Notes: generated by a model not told the origin, from the sequence alone. A DNA stretch of 64,000 nt from an uncultured Clostridia bacterium (GCA_937898195.1 CALEJD010000040.1:1-64000), one strand, 5' to 3'; shown: positions 42,047 to 51,240, numbered from the stretch's first letter. A program made the numbers and translations.

Positions 42047-45043
42047 TTAACCACACCTACTCCACCCACAAGACTTGCATATGTTACATCCACCTTCGTA
42101 GACAATCTTTGCTCCACATTCCGGGCATACTTCCCCATTTTCGCAACAATCAACTAACATATCTGGTGTTTCTTCATAAGGGAGACTCTCATGTTGGTAG
42201 TCCGTTTCTACACTATCCGAATCGTCAAATACCCTATTTTGAATTTTATCATACAAGTCAAGCATGGCGTTTCCCAGCGCAGACGGACATGACGTTCCCT
42301 TGCTTGTATCATGCACCAGTTTTGTTCTATCGCAATATGCCTTGCATGGCTTGATAGACATGGCTTGGTCAATGATGGACTCAATAGGAATACCCCCACG
42401 CAGTGCAAGCGACATTAGCCTACTGATAAAGGTAAGGTTGCGCTCGCATCCACCACCAGAGCCACATTCCACAAATGTCTCCATCGGTTCACCAGTAACT
42501 TCGTCAAAATCAAGGTGCATATATAACTTTCCGCAACCAGTTCTGATTGTTCGTTTTGCAGAAATTAAATCGTCACTTACATCCAGAATAATACCCCTTG
42601 GAATGTCTGTTGGCGTATCGTCGTTTTCTTTGTTACTGTCAGTAGACAAAATGCCAACCCTTCTGCAACCATCCCTAAATACGGTGATGCCTTTCAGTCC
42701 AGCCTTCCACGCTTCCATATAAATTTTTTCCACTTCTTCTGGTGTGGTGTCATTAGGAAGATTTATGGTCGAACTGATACTTGCGTCAACATACATCTGC
42801 CAAATGGATTGCATGTTGATTCTATCCATTGGGTGGATGGTGGAAGACGTGACTACATACTTCGGTAATGCTCCGTCATCACTAATCCCCATTACTTCCA
42901 TCAATTCCTTAATTGCCTTTGGGCGTTCTGTATACACCACATCTTCGCCATGGAGTGATTTAGTTGTTCTCTGCCATGACGTAGCGTAGTAAGGCTCGAT
43001 GCCGCCACTTACCTGTAGCATCGTTGACAATGTGCCAGTTGGTGCAATGGTAAGCAGTTGGGAGTTGCGAAGACCATCACGCATCACAAGGGCTTTGTAT
43101 TTATCCATATCTTTCATTACGAAGTTGAAATATGTAGAGTCAAGCACCTTCTCGTTGAACTTTGGATATTCATCGTTTTCTCTTGCAAGGTCGGATGATA
43201 CTATAATGGCAGTTTTTGCGATGGTCTGCGCTACCTTCCTACATACCTTTAGCGATGCTTCACTGCCATATTCAACACCAAGTTTAATTAACATATCGGC
43301 AATGCCGAATACGCCAAGCCCAATTTGCCGCCAATCTCTCACCGCTTCTCTCTGTATTTCAAGGGGATGGAGTGGCAATCCTTCATCAAGCACATCATTA
43401 AGTGCCTTAACCGCTATTGCGACAGTGTGCTGAAGTTTTTCAAAATCAATGTGCGATTCGCTAAATGGATTGTACGGATTTACCACAAATTCAGATAGGT
43501 TGATGCTACCAAGTAGACAAGACCCACCTGCTGGCAGTGGTTCCTCTGCACAGTTATGCACAATCATGTCGTTTGCTACGAAATTGTGATATTTTTCTAC
43601 CGCAATATCATATACGTCTTCTGTTTCTGAATTCCAGCGTACTTCTTTAACATACCAATTATTACCAACTTGCTTACCTTGGTTTTTATTTAAACGCTTC
43701 GCCTTATTTTTTTTAGGCAGAAACCTTCCGTTTCTGGAGTCCCTATTATATTCAATAGTTCTTCCCGTGTTGGTAATTTTAGAATGTTCAGAATGACTTA
43801 ACGCTTTAAGATTCCCAACTCTATTGTTAAATGTGTCTCCATCAACATGATGAACATCTAAACCAGTAATATCTTCGTAGTATCCCAATACAAATCTATG
43901 CTCTGGCACATATTTTGTTCCACTTAAACCTACAGAAACATGACTCTCTCCCTTCATTTGACGATTCAAGCCTTTGATTTTGTCGCCCTTCTTGAGTGAT
44001 TTTGCTTCTACCCACCCACGATTGGTGGTAAAAATCAAGTGGTCTGGGGTACAAGTAATATTCCCCTTACCTGTAATTACAGTTATTGTTTGAGCGTCTT
44101 TTCGTGTACACCAAATTTTCTTTGCTCTACCAATAGTTAATTCACCATCAGAATTCATGCAATACACATCTGGTTGTAATCCTACCAAGTCCTTAATGGG
44201 TATATTGCCATCCGTGGTTTGAATTAATGTATTGCCAGATAAGCAGGGATTTGTACCTGCGTATTCAAATTCATCATCTTCGCTCAACAAATTCCAAGCA
44301 TTAATCCTATCCCAAAACAGAACTCCCGGTTCACCCATATCCCAATTATTATACGCAAGTTTTTTAAATAACCTTCTTGCATTAACCGTTTTCGTAATGG
44401 TTTGGTTGACTTCGGGGCGTTCGTAAGACAGGGTGATATCTTCGTTTCGCTCAACCGCTTCCATGAACGCATCTGTAACACGCACAGAAATGTTAGCCGT
44501 TGTTACCTTATCCAAATCGGATTTAATATCAATGAACTCTTCGATGTCGGGATGGTCGCAAGCAATAGAAATCATAAGAGCACCCCTACGCCCATTTTGT
44601 CCAATTAGGCTTGTGGTCATTCCGTATAAATCCATAAAGGACACCGCACCAGAAGTCTCTTTTGCTGTGTTGTTGACCCTTGCTCCCTTCGGTGCAAGAT
44701 TTGAAATATCAATCCCAACACCGCCACCATAAGAAAAAGTTCTTGCCAGTTTACTTGCTGTATCATAAATAGATTCAATACTATCTTGTGGGGGCGTCAA
44801 TACATAGCAGTTACTGTAGGTAACTTTTATTCCTTCTTTATATAGCCCACGATTAGCAAGAATTCTTCCACCAAAAATAAATCTCTTGGCTTCAATTTCT
44901 GAACGCACAGATTCATCGCCACCACTTACTCTGTCAAGCCATTCATCAAATGACTCGTTATTGTGTCTATACTTCTTTTCCCAGATGTCAATGCCGATTT
45001 CGTTGTCTTTTCCGAGCCATTTTACGACTTTTTCATCAACCAT
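42047..45043 (-). CDS. nrdJ: Class II (B12-dependent) ribonucleotide reductase with intein
   Basis: The 998-aa precursor loses a 231-aa intein to give a 767-aa enzyme. N-terminal and barrel motifs are those of adenosylcobalamin-dependent RNR: YSNCYVLTPPQDS, GGGVGIDISNL, the NPCAEEPLP active-site loop reformed after splicing, TIAPTGTLS, and a C-terminal Cys-rich tail (CPECG...CKSCGW) for thioredoxin-type reduction. It makes deoxynucleotides without oxygen, as suits an anaerobic host, but needs host cobalamin. It is the main gene of the promoter at 45266-45294. Confidence 0.95.
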   Translation of the reverse strand: MVDEKVVKWLGKDNEIGIDIWEKKYRHNNESFDEWLDRVSGGDESVRSEIEAKRFIFGGRILANRGLYKEGIKVTYSNCYVLTPPQDSIESIYDTASKLARTFSYGGGVGIDISNLAPKGARVNNTAKETSGAVSFMDLYGMTTSLIGQNGRRGALMISIACDHPDIEEFIDIKSDLDKVTTANISVRVTDAFMEAVERNEDITLSYERPEVNQTITKTVNARRLFKKLAYNNWDMGEPGVLFWDRINAWNLLSEDDEFEYAGTNPCLSGNTLIQTTDGNIPIKDLVGLQPDVYCMNSDGELTIGRAKKIWCTRKDAQTITVITGKGNITCTPDHLIFTTNRGWVEAKSLKKGDKIKGLNRQMKGESHVSVGLSGTKYVPEHRFVLGYYEDITGLDVHHVDGDTFNNRVGNLKALSHSEHSKITNTGRTIEYNRDSRNGRFLPKKNKAKRLNKNQGKQVGNNWYVKEVRWNSETEDVYDIAVEKYHNFVANDMIVHNCAEEPLPAGGSCLLGSINLSEFVVNPYNPFSESHIDFEKLQHTVAIAVKALNDVLDEGLPLHPLEIQREAVRDWRQIGLGVFGIADMLIKLGVEYGSEASLKVCRKVAQTIAKTAIIVSSDLARENDEYPKFNEKVLDSTYFNFVMKDMDKYKALVMRDGLRNSQLLTIAPTGTLSTMLQVSGGIEPYYATSWQRTTKSLHGEDVVYTERPKAIKELMEVMGISDDGALPKYVVTSSTIHPMDRINMQSIWQMYVDASISSTINLPNDTTPEEVEKIYMEAWKAGLKGITVFRDGCRRVGILSTDSNKENDDTPTDIPRGIILDVSDDLISAKRTIRTGCGKLYMHLDFDEVTGEPMETFVECGSGGGCERNLTFISRLMSLALRGGIPIESIIDQAMSIKPCKAYCDRTKLVHDTSKGTSCPSALGNAMLDLYDKIQNRVFDDSDSVETDYQHESLPYEETPDMLVDCCENGEVCPECGAKIVYEGGCNICKSCGWSRCG
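43553..44245 (-). mobile_element. Intein with HNH endonuclease domain in RNR
   Basis: The intein starts with Cys267 (CLSGNTLIQTTDG, block A) and has block B CTPDHLIFT. It carries an HNH-like nuclease (GLDVHHVDGDTFNNRVGNL) in the middle. It ends with DVYDIAVEKYHNFVANDMIV (block F region) and His-Asn, followed by Cys498 of the host protein. The splice junction falls at NP|CAEE, the RNR active-site loop, a favoured site because it is invariant. All splicing residues look intact. Confidence 0.95.
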
Positions 45044-45203
45044 GCAATCCTCCTACTACATAAAATCCAATTCCAGAAAACGTCATCAACAGTGCCGTAA
45101 TTCCACAAGGAACATAGTATTCCTTATACTCATTATACAACACATCAATGGCGCACTGAATAGCCAAAAAAGTCATAAGTGCTCCAATGTTCATAAGTAC
45201 CAT
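45036..45203 (-). CDS. Small two-helix membrane protein
   Basis: A 55-codon ORF starts at 45203 after AAAGGAGAAGACAAA and runs into the RNR start by 8 nt. The product begins MVLMNIGALMTFLAIQCA and has a charged middle (YNEYKEYY) and a second hydrophobic segment (GITALLMTFSGIGFYVV). Two membrane helices are likely. It is the first gene after the promoter at 45266-45294. No function is known. Confidence 0.75.
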   Translation of the reverse strand: MVLMNIGALMTFLAIQCAIDVLYNEYKEYYVPCGITALLMTFSGIGFYVVGGLHG

Positions 45204-45265
45204 TTTGTCTTCTCCTTTTGTTTCTTTTGTTACGTTACTTTCTATTATTTCTTTTGACTACTTAT

Positions 45266-45294
45266 ATTATACCACTTATATATTATTCTGTCAA
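45266..45294 (-). promoter_or_regulatory. Consensus sigma-A promoter for the small membrane gene and RNR
   Basis: On the - strand TTGACA (45294-45289), a 17-bp spacer ending GTGG, and TATAAT (45271-45266). The promoter overlaps the last codons of the upstream helicase gene. Confidence 0.9.
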
Positions 45295-47532
45295 GGCTAA
45301 AAACTCATATAGCCTTGTATTTCTATTATCATCACCAGTTCTGCTAATGGCTTCCCTAATTACATTTGGGTCGCCAATTTCAATTAATCTATCTGTCATT
45401 CTCGTTTGACTTGTATAAAGCAGTTGCCTATTCCATACACGCTCATGCGCACCAATAATGACATTGATAATATATCTACATTGACTACCTTGGAACTTAT
45501 AGGGATTTGAACTATACGAAAGATGTAGGTTATTAATATCTTTAGTGGTATAAATGAAGTTTTCGCCTTCAATTTCTACCACTAACATATTGCCGTTGAC
45601 CACACCACTTTCTTTTCTCGCATCAATTACCTTTCCTACTTGACCATTATATACGGCACTTTTTTTCGCATCGTCGAGTGAAAAAGAATCGTCCCAAGAA
45701 ATCTCTTCATATCCATCAAGTGTAACGGCATTATAATTGTTCTTAACATTCATTACAAGGTCGCCTTTGTGAATTAAAACCGTAGTGTCGTTGTGCTTCG
45801 TCTTCATTTCAATATCACCACGACCAAGCGGATTAATTTCGGCTTGGATAAGATTGTTTAGTTTAATTGTTCCGTAGGCTCCAATATTGTATGGCACGAG
45901 AAGCATAATGTCTTTAGGACTAACTCCATCTTCTACAAGACACATATATACATCAACAATTTGTTCAATATCACCATTAAATGGGATGAACGTATAGTCA
46001 CCTTTTTCTCCCATAGTAATTGGCTTACCATCTTCGACTTGTTCTTTGGTCAAATACATCTTCCCTTGTCTGGTTAATGCAGATACATAACTCGCACCAC
46101 CTTCTTCAAATCGAAAACATTTTGTTAGGGTATACTTTGGAATCATGCCGCTTCTACCCATATCTTTGAATATCCTACCAAGACCAATAGAAGGTATTTG
46201 TGCAGAATCTCCAACAAATACATACCTATGTGATTGGTAGTTGTCGCCTACAGCATAAAATATCATTTGGAGAAGTGACACGGACAACATAGATGATTCA
46301 TCAATGATAATTGCGTCTACATCGACAAGCCCGCTACCCATAACCGCTCTATGGATTGTGCTTGCAGGTCTGCCAGTTTGTTCTGATAATCTGCTTGCGG
46401 CTTTTCCAGTTGGAGACATCATACAGTATGTCATATCGTTATCTTCAATCATTTGAATCAATGCCATTAATGACGATGTTTTTCCTGTGCCACTTGGGGC
46501 ATCAAGCATGATAATATTATGCTCACAGAATCCACGCAATACGTTCTTTTGTTCCTGCGTTAGTTCCCCATCTTTAATTTTAGTGTACTTCTTAAAATCC
46601 CAATCGGTAAGTGGAGTTGAAGCCACACGGATTTCTTTTATAGTTTCTGCACAAAACAATTCCGCACGATATGTCGATTCTCTTTGAATTATATTTTTAT
46701 CTTCTTCGTAATGAATCAATTCAGAATCTATTGCAACATCTTTAATCAGTGGGAGAATGTCTGCGTCAATACTATAGATATAATCACCAAGTCGCACAGC
46801 GTCTACATAAGTTGAGCCGTCTTCTTCAAACCTTTGAATAGCATAATCCAACATATATTCAATGCGCCTATTTGACTCTTTTAGGGTTTTGTCGTGGCTT
46901 AATATGCAAACATCTGCACTACGAAATCCACGATGACATACAGATATGAGTGCATAATATGGGTCGTCATATATAAGTTCAATAGCATTTTCCATATCTC
47001 CGCACTCGTTCATAAGGTTGTTGCACTCTTCTACCGATAGAGCGAATGGCTCACATTTTTTACGAAGAAGGAACGTATTATATTTTCTCCCAACCTTTCG
47101 TACATATTGTTCAAATCTTTTGTTGGATACGTTATAGATTTTATCTACATCAATCTTATCCTTGTTGCCGCTTAAAATAAGACGAACAAAATCTGGATAC
47201 GCATCATGCACATATTGCGCTTGACTCTCCGACATAATTTCTGTCAGAAGTTCGTAATCCATATCGTTGGTAATATCCTTAATGTCATCAAAAGATAGCG
47301 CAGGAATATCCACCAATAGATACGTTGTGCCGTATTGCGTTGGCGGTAGTTCCTTTAACTCCAATTCATATTTTTTATTTACCGTCAGTCGATGCTGTGT
47401 GTCCTTCACAGCAATGGTATGGTAGCGTGGATTGATGGCAAGATTATCGTACTCACCAATAGGTATACATGCTATGAGTTGAAATTTATCATTCCGATGT
47501 ATTGTTCTTATTGCTTCACAGTTTACTATCAT
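45283..47532 (-). CDS. RecD-like SF1 DNA helicase
   Basis: The 749-aa protein has a long N-terminal region (about 1-320) and an SF1 helicase core: Walker A APSGTGKTSS (about 345-353), PTGKAA, Walker B IIIDESSML, VGDSAQIPS, and a C-terminal SH3-bearing domain ending YKFQGSQCRYIINVI (motif V/VI region). This is the order in RecD2 and Dda-type 5'-3' helicases. It likely works in replication or recombination with the phage polymerase and RecJ. It overlaps the following small gene by 4 nt. Confidence 0.88.
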   Translation of the reverse strand: MIVNCEAIRTIHRNDKFQLIACIPIGEYDNLAINPRYHTIAVKDTQHRLTVNKKYELELKELPPTQYGTTYLLVDIPALSFDDIKDITNDMDYELLTEIMSESQAQYVHDAYPDFVRLILSGNKDKIDVDKIYNVSNKRFEQYVRKVGRKYNTFLLRKKCEPFALSVEECNNLMNECGDMENAIELIYDDPYYALISVCHRGFRSADVCILSHDKTLKESNRRIEYMLDYAIQRFEEDGSTYVDAVRLGDYIYSIDADILPLIKDVAIDSELIHYEEDKNIIQRESTYRAELFCAETIKEIRVASTPLTDWDFKKYTKIKDGELTQEQKNVLRGFCEHNIIMLDAPSGTGKTSSLMALIQMIEDNDMTYCMMSPTGKAASRLSEQTGRPASTIHRAVMGSGLVDVDAIIIDESSMLSVSLLQMIFYAVGDNYQSHRYVFVGDSAQIPSIGLGRIFKDMGRSGMIPKYTLTKCFRFEEGGASYVSALTRQGKMYLTKEQVEDGKPITMGEKGDYTFIPFNGDIEQIVDVYMCLVEDGVSPKDIMLLVPYNIGAYGTIKLNNLIQAEINPLGRGDIEMKTKHNDTTVLIHKGDLVMNVKNNYNAVTLDGYEEISWDDSFSLDDAKKSAVYNGQVGKVIDARKESGVVNGNMLVVEIEGENFIYTTKDINNLHLSYSSNPYKFQGSQCRYIINVIIGAHERVWNRQLLYTSQTRMTDRLIEIGDPNVIREAISRTGDDNRNTRLYEFLALTE

Positions 47533-47828
47533 TCTTCTTCCAATTCAGTTAGTTTATAGTCGCACCACGCACTAATCCAATTTTCCACTGCTTCGCTTGG
47601 ATGCTCGTTTACCCACCGCATACCAATAGAACGAAGTTCAAAACACGGCTCTTTGTCATCGTAGATTAAATTTGCTACGGAATAACAATATTCTTTTGGT
47701 TCGTCATATTCATTCTTTGTCCATTTAACAACATCAAATTGAATTGGTGTATTTTCTGGCGACTCTCCAAAGTAGTTAATATCACGAATTTGAAATCCGT
47801 GGAATCTATCTGTATACTCTCTCAACAT
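47529..47828 (-). CDS. Small phage protein, unknown
   Basis: The 99-aa protein is acidic with many aromatics (IQFDVVKWTKNEYDEP, NWISAWCDYK). It overlaps the helicase gene and the next gene. No function recognised. Confidence 0.7.
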   Translation of the reverse strand: MLREYTDRFHGFQIRDINYFGESPENTPIQFDVVKWTKNEYDEPKEYCYSVANLIYDDKEPCFELRSIGMRWVNEHPSEAVENWISAWCDYKLTELEEE

Positions 47829-48148
47829 TCATCCCACCTTTCGTAATAATCATATTCTTCCGGGTTCCAAAATTTCTCCATCCAATTTTCAATTTCTTCG
47901 ATGTTCTCCCATCCATTGAGCCATGTGATGTTTATGGCGTTGTGAGTCCCCTTCTGGTAGAGTTGAGTCTCCGCTTCATATCGTGGTTCATCGAAGTGTT
48001 TGTGTATACACTTTTTTACATCAATATAATACTTCTTTCCAACATTGTCATCAAATCGCTTCTGGAAAAGCGTTTCTACAAAATCTCCCCAGATAGAGGG
48101 TGGTGTAAATTTTTTATATCCAGCGTTGATTAATTTTTCATCATTCAT
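47822..48148 (-). CDS. Small phage protein, unknown
   Basis: The 108-aa protein is charged and rich in Trp, Tyr and Glu, with a C-terminus EEYDYYERWDEC. Its start lies 2 nt after the end of the previous gene and it overlaps the next by 7 nt. No function recognised. Confidence 0.7.
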   Translation of the reverse strand: MNDEKLINAGYKKFTPPSIWGDFVETLFQKRFDDNVGKKYYIDVKKCIHKHFDEPRYEAETQLYQKGTHNAINITWLNGWENIEEIENWMEKFWNPEEYDYYERWDEC

Positions 48149-48150
48149 AA

Positions 48151-48342
48151 CTATTCTCCAATCTTTTGGTTTATCAGATTCTTATAAGCAAGAATCATAG
48201 CGTAGCCACCACGCAAGTTTTCTTCTTGAATGATTCTAAATGTCTCTCTGATTAATTCGGTCAACGCATCTACTCTTCCTTTAACATATCCATGCTTATA
48301 TGCTTCAGTTCCTTCATATGAATGTTTTGCTCTATCTGCCAT
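48151..48342 (-). CDS. Small helical protein, unknown
   Basis: The 63-aa protein begins MADRAKHSYEGTEAYKHGY and is helical (about 20-60). It overlaps the upstream gene by 11 nt. A short conserved-looking start and the dense operon support it as a real gene. No function recognised. Confidence 0.65.
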   Translation of the reverse strand: MADRAKHSYEGTEAYKHGYVKGRVDALTELIRETFRIIQEENLRGGYAMILAYKNLINQKIGE

Positions 48343-48871
48343 GTAAATATCTCCAATCTCTATATTTATATTTTATATCTCTAAACCATGTCTTAATTCT
48401 AAACCAAGGCGTTCCATAATAATCAATAATATGCGTCTTCTTGTAGTAACCGATATCTACGCCATAACCAAACGCCACCTTATATTTGTGTCCACGATAT
48501 TTCATTTTGCAGATGTAATAGTTGTGCCCACGTCTTTTCTTGACCTTGATATCGCAAAGGTCATCGCCAACATAGAACCAATCGTGCCAATATTTCCACT
48601 TGACGAATTTTTCACAGCCGAAGTATACTCTACCTTCGTCTCCCTTATGCCACGGAAATTCCTTGCAATAAATAGTCATGACATACTTATAGAATCCAAT
48701 GGTCAAATCTTCGTCACCAATATATGCGAATTGGTTGTTGTTGAGTCTCCCGCAATACAGTTCTTCGTCTTTGTCAGACCATCCAACCATCTTCTCCATA
48801 TCTTCAAACATTTCGGTCTGAATCAGTTTGCCATCCTTCCATGCGATGGCTCCATAGTCAATCATAGCCAT
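48332..48871 (-). CDS. Basic, aromatic-rich protein, unknown
   Basis: The 179-aa protein is very rich in Tyr, Trp, Lys and Gly (FVKWKYWHDWFYVGDD; YKYRDWRYLHGR). It is the first gene after the promoter at 48896-48924, with AAAGGAGATAAAAGAA before the ATG. The basic C-terminal half could bind nucleic acid. No family recognised. Confidence 0.7.
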   Translation of the reverse strand: MAMIDYGAIAWKDGKLIQTEMFEDMEKMVGWSDKDEELYCGRLNNNQFAYIGDEDLTIGFYKYVMTIYCKEFPWHKGDEGRVYFGCEKFVKWKYWHDWFYVGDDLCDIKVKKRRGHNYYICKMKYRGHKYKVAFGYGVDIGYYKKTHIIDYYGTPWFRIKTWFRDIKYKYRDWRYLHGR

Positions 48872-48895
48872 TTCTTTTATCTCCTTTCTTTATAT

Positions 48896-48924
48896 ATTAT
48901 ACCACATATATAAAGAAAAGTCAA
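48896..48924 (-). promoter_or_regulatory. Sigma-A promoter
   Basis: On the - strand TTGACT (48924-48919), 17-bp spacer ending TGTGG, TATAAT (48901-48896) followed by ATATA. It matches the promoters at 45.27, 53.07 and 63.38 kb and has an extended -10 TGG. Confidence 0.88.
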
Positions 48925-48926
48925 TA

Positions 48927-49112
48927 TTAATTTGACTTACTTCTTAATTCATCCAATATTTTCTGCGCAATCCTTCGGTCTATCTCATTGATGTCTTCGC
49001 TATTAGCCAATAGTTGCAAGCCGTGCTTTATATTCATCAATTCAGTTATGTTTGTTTCCATTCGTGCACCACTGATGTACTCACCATCATGGTATATAAA
49101 CTTGAACTTCAT
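48927..49112 (-). CDS. Small phage protein, unknown
   Basis: The 61-aa protein starts MKFKFIYHDGEYISGARMET and has a helical second half. Such short proteins with FIYHDGEYI occur in Gram-positive phages but have no known role. It is the last gene before the promoter at 48.9 kb. The 68 nt between it and the zinc-ribbon gene hold a possible 16-codon ORF (49134-49184), not called. Confidence 0.65.
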   Translation of the reverse strand: MKFKFIYHDGEYISGARMETNITELMNIKHGLQLLANSEDINEIDRRIAQKILDELRSKSN

Positions 49113-49180
49113 TTAATTACCTATCTATTTCCATCAACTTTCACATCTGAAACTGTTTTTTCCTATCATTTTTTCTATAC

Positions 49181-49444
49181 TCATTCTTCCCTCCGTTCTC
49201 CGTGGTGGCAGAAGCCTTGTATGTACACTGCCCTGTCCATTTCATCGCAGTATACCGACTCCGGCACAAGGGATTCGCTTGCGTTTTTGCAATCCTTACA
49301 CCTAACCACTTCCCGGAGAGGGCACCAATCTGGTTTTGCGTCACTGTCCTCTTTTTGTAGTTCTTCGACCATGCAGAATCCACAAACATCGAACTTGCAA
49401 TAATAGCAAGTCTTCGGCATTGGCATATCAATCAGTATTGCCAT
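49181..49444 (-). CDS. Small Cys-rich protein, paralogue of the 62145-62450 product
   Basis: The ATG at 49444 follows AGGGGAGTAAGTG. The 87-aa protein begins MAILIDMPMPKTCYYCKFD and has cysteine pairs CYYC, CGFC, WCPLRE and CKDC, suggesting two zinc sites. The gene at 62145-62450 has the same opening and the CPLRE motif. Function unknown; it may bind nucleic acid. Confidence 0.75.
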   Translation of the reverse strand: MAILIDMPMPKTCYYCKFDVCGFCMVEELQKEDSDAKPDWCPLREVVRCKDCKNASESLVPESVYCDEMDRAVYIQGFCHHGERREE

Positions 49445-49772
49445 CACTTACTCCCCTCGTCCTTGCTCCCACAATCTTGCATCCACACTGTGGGCAATAC
49501 TTACTTCCTGCCCAGTTCATCGGATTGCTACCTATGCCTTTGTCTGCAATACCTATATGTGTTGCAACGTATCCGCACTCGGAACATCGCCACGCAGGAA
49601 TGTTCCAGTCCATGCCGTTCGGGTCATACTCCCACTCGCCTTTAGGTCTATCGCCATAATCTCCGTAAGCAAAATATTCAATGATATCCGTTATTTTTGG
49701 CTCAAATATCTTTGGCATCATTGGATGTCTTCTTAATTCCACTAATTCGCCTATCATTCCTTCATACGTCAT
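49428..49772 (-). CDS. Zinc-ribbon protein of the tandem cluster
   Basis: The 114-aa protein has a helical N-terminus, a linker RPKGEWEYD and a C-terminal zinc ribbon (CSECGY ... CPQCGCKI). The AGAGGT that starts it lies in the coding end of the previous gene. It overlaps both neighbours. It belongs to a family with a variable helical head and a constant GEW-plus-ribbon tail. Confidence 0.8.
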   Translation of the reverse strand: MTYEGMIGELVELRRHPMMPKIFEPKITDIIEYFAYGDYGDRPKGEWEYDPNGMDWNIPAWRCSECGYVATHIGIADKGIGSNPMNWAGSKYCPQCGCKIVGARTRGVSDGNTD

Positions 49773-50010
49773 GTTTTTTACCTCTCATATCAGCACCGCA
49801 GTTGGGGCAGAAATTTGCCGTGTACGAACTCGTTATTTTTTTGCAATTCGTACAGCGGTAATCTTCATTAACAGTAATTTGCCACTCCCCCTTTGGTGGC
49901 TGTTCTCGCACGTCTGCCTTGAATTGTGCTTCTACTCCAGTTTTCCAACCTTTTATAAATGCTTCAGAATAATATCCTTCGTTATCAATATTTAATCGTA
50001 GTTTTTTCAC
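49762..50010 (-). CDS. Zinc-ribbon protein of the tandem cluster
   Basis: A GTG start at 50010 is chosen because the AGAGGTGA site encoded at the end of the previous gene is 8 nt away; the GTG at 50022 falls within that site. The 82-aa protein has a helical head (SEAFIKGWKTGVEAQF), PPKGEWQI and a ribbon CTNCKK ... CPNCGADMRG. Function unknown. Confidence 0.75.
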   Translation of the reverse strand: MKKLRLNIDNEGYYSEAFIKGWKTGVEAQFKADVREQPPKGEWQITVNEDYRCTNCKKITSSYTANFCPNCGADMRGKKHDV

Positions 50011-50011
50011 T

Positions 50012-50311
50012 TTATTTTTCACCTCTCATATATGCTCCGCAGTTGGGGCAGTATTTGAATTCTGATAACTCCATGCTCCCACACTCGGAACAGGTGTATG
50101 TTGTTATTAGGCATAACTCATCTGCATATCCTTTGTTCCACTCCCCTTGCGGTCTATTTATGTCAATTGTTGGTGCTTCATCAATTTCCATCATTAATGA
50201 CACAACTATATCTGTTTCAAAAGGGTACTCTTTTTCCTCTCTTCCACAAGGGTCGGAAGGCATCCACTCAAGCACCTTGCGTTTCAATGCAGTTGCATCA
50301 ATCAATCTCAT
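50012..50311 (-). CDS. Zinc-ribbon protein of the tandem cluster
   Basis: The 99-aa protein starts MRLIDATALKRKVLEW, has RPQGEWNKG and a ribbon CSECGS ... CPNCGAYMRGEK. Its last codons ATGAGAGGTGA form the ribosome binding site for the next gene. It overlaps the upstream gene by 4 nt. Confidence 0.8.
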   Translation of the reverse strand: MRLIDATALKRKVLEWMPSDPCGREEKEYPFETDIVVSLMMEIDEAPTIDINRPQGEWNKGYADELCLITTYTCSECGSMELSEFKYCPNCGAYMRGEK

Positions 50312-50805
50312 TCATCCTCACCGCCTCTCATCTTCGCTCCGCACTCTGTACACCAATTCCTTGCATCCGCAAAGTCAAAAACCTCTCCGCACTTTGAACA
50401 TCTGACAGCATCAACATCGTCTGGGTATGTTGCCGTTTCCCATTCAATGTGTGTATTTGGGAAATCGACATCATTAGTCCTGTAAACTTTCTTTACAGGA
50501 ATCCACACACCACTCTCTCGCTCGTTCTTGCCTTTTGTGTAGCCATACAAAAGCATTTCCTTGCAATCTTCTTTTGCTCTCTGTGTTAGTTCTCCACCAT
50601 CTGCTTCTGCATAGTATTCCCACACATCATCTGCTTCTGCTGATAGCCATTCTCTAAACTTGACATACATATCCTCTCGCTCTGACGGGATAGACATAAG
50701 GATTTTTACGGCACTCTTTGTGTCAACGTAACCATAAGCACCGTCTTGATTTGCTTCTTTGACTATCGCTTCTATCGCCGCCTGTCTGCTGATTAAGTCA
50801 CTCAT
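50308..50805 (-). CDS. Zinc-ribbon protein with ISRQ head
   Basis: The 165-aa protein starts MSDLISRQAAIEAIVKEA, the head motif most common in this family. It has a helical middle (about 45-95) and a ribbon CSKCGE ... CTECGAKMRGG. The start sits 4 nt after the AGAGGTGA encoded by the previous gene. Function unknown; the repeated ISRQAA helix may be a protein-interaction or DNA-contact element. Confidence 0.8.
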   Translation of the reverse strand: MSDLISRQAAIEAIVKEANQDGAYGYVDTKSAVKILMSIPSEREDMYVKFREWLSAEADDVWEYYAEADGGELTQRAKEDCKEMLLYGYTKGKNERESGVWIPVKKVYRTNDVDFPNTHIEWETATYPDDVDAVRCSKCGEVFDFADARNWCTECGAKMRGGEDE

Positions 50806-51048
50806 TTACTCACCTCTCATCTTCGCTCCGCAGTTCGGGCAGTAGTTGTCCACAATCCTAATGGCATGACAAACTGAACATTCTCCATGAACGTGTCCTT
50901 CCACGGTGTTTGGAATGAGTTCTTCGTGTAGCCACTCGCCACTCTCTCGCTCTGCATCCAATGCTTGTATTGCCATGTCAATAGCTTCGTCATATTCATC
51001 ATCACACATTAGCTCACGAAGCAAGTCTTTTGCTTTTTCCCTTGTCAT
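50806..51048 (-). CDS. Zinc-ribbon protein of the tandem cluster
   Basis: The 80-aa protein has an acidic helical head (MTREKAKDLLRELMCDDEYD), GEWLHEE and a ribbon CSVCHA ... CPNCGAKMRGE at the very end. Its own ribosome binding site GAAAGGA comes from the last codons of the gene before it. Confidence 0.8.
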   Translation of the reverse strand: MTREKAKDLLRELMCDDEYDEAIDMAIQALDAERESGEWLHEELIPNTVEGHVHGECSVCHAIRIVDNYCPNCGAKMRGE

Positions 51049-51051
51049 TAT

Positions 51052-51240
51052 TTATCCTTTCAATATGTCCTTCTCTGCTATCCCCTCTACGTGTTGTTTG
51101 TTGCTTTGACCATCTTCAACAAAAAAGCAATCTTTAATGATTAAACCGTAGGTTATTCCGTGGTCTTTATCAATGCAGATGTGCTCTATCTCTGCCTTTA
51201 CTAATACACTCTCTCCGACTTCAAACTTTGTTGTAATCAC
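51052..51240 (-). CDS. Small beta-rich protein, unknown
   Basis: A GTG start at 51240, after AAGAAAAGAAGA and overlapping the previous stop, is preferred to the upstream ATG. The 62-aa protein has KFEVGESVLVKAEIEHI and reads as a small beta barrel. It differs from the zinc-ribbon genes around it. No function recognised. Confidence 0.65.
   Translation of the reverse strand: MITTKFEVGESVLVKAEIEHICIDKDHGITYGLIIKDCFFVEDGQSNKQHVEGIAEKDILKG

Noticed and set aside
49134..49184. 16-codon ORF between 48927 and 49181 genes
   Set aside because: It has a plausible ribosome binding site but is too short to support without conservation data.
49141..49431. Alternative - strand ORF (96 aa) overlapping the Cys-rich gene
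   Set aside because: The 49181-49444 frame has the ribosome binding site, CxxC pairs and a paralogue at 62145-62450; this frame has none.
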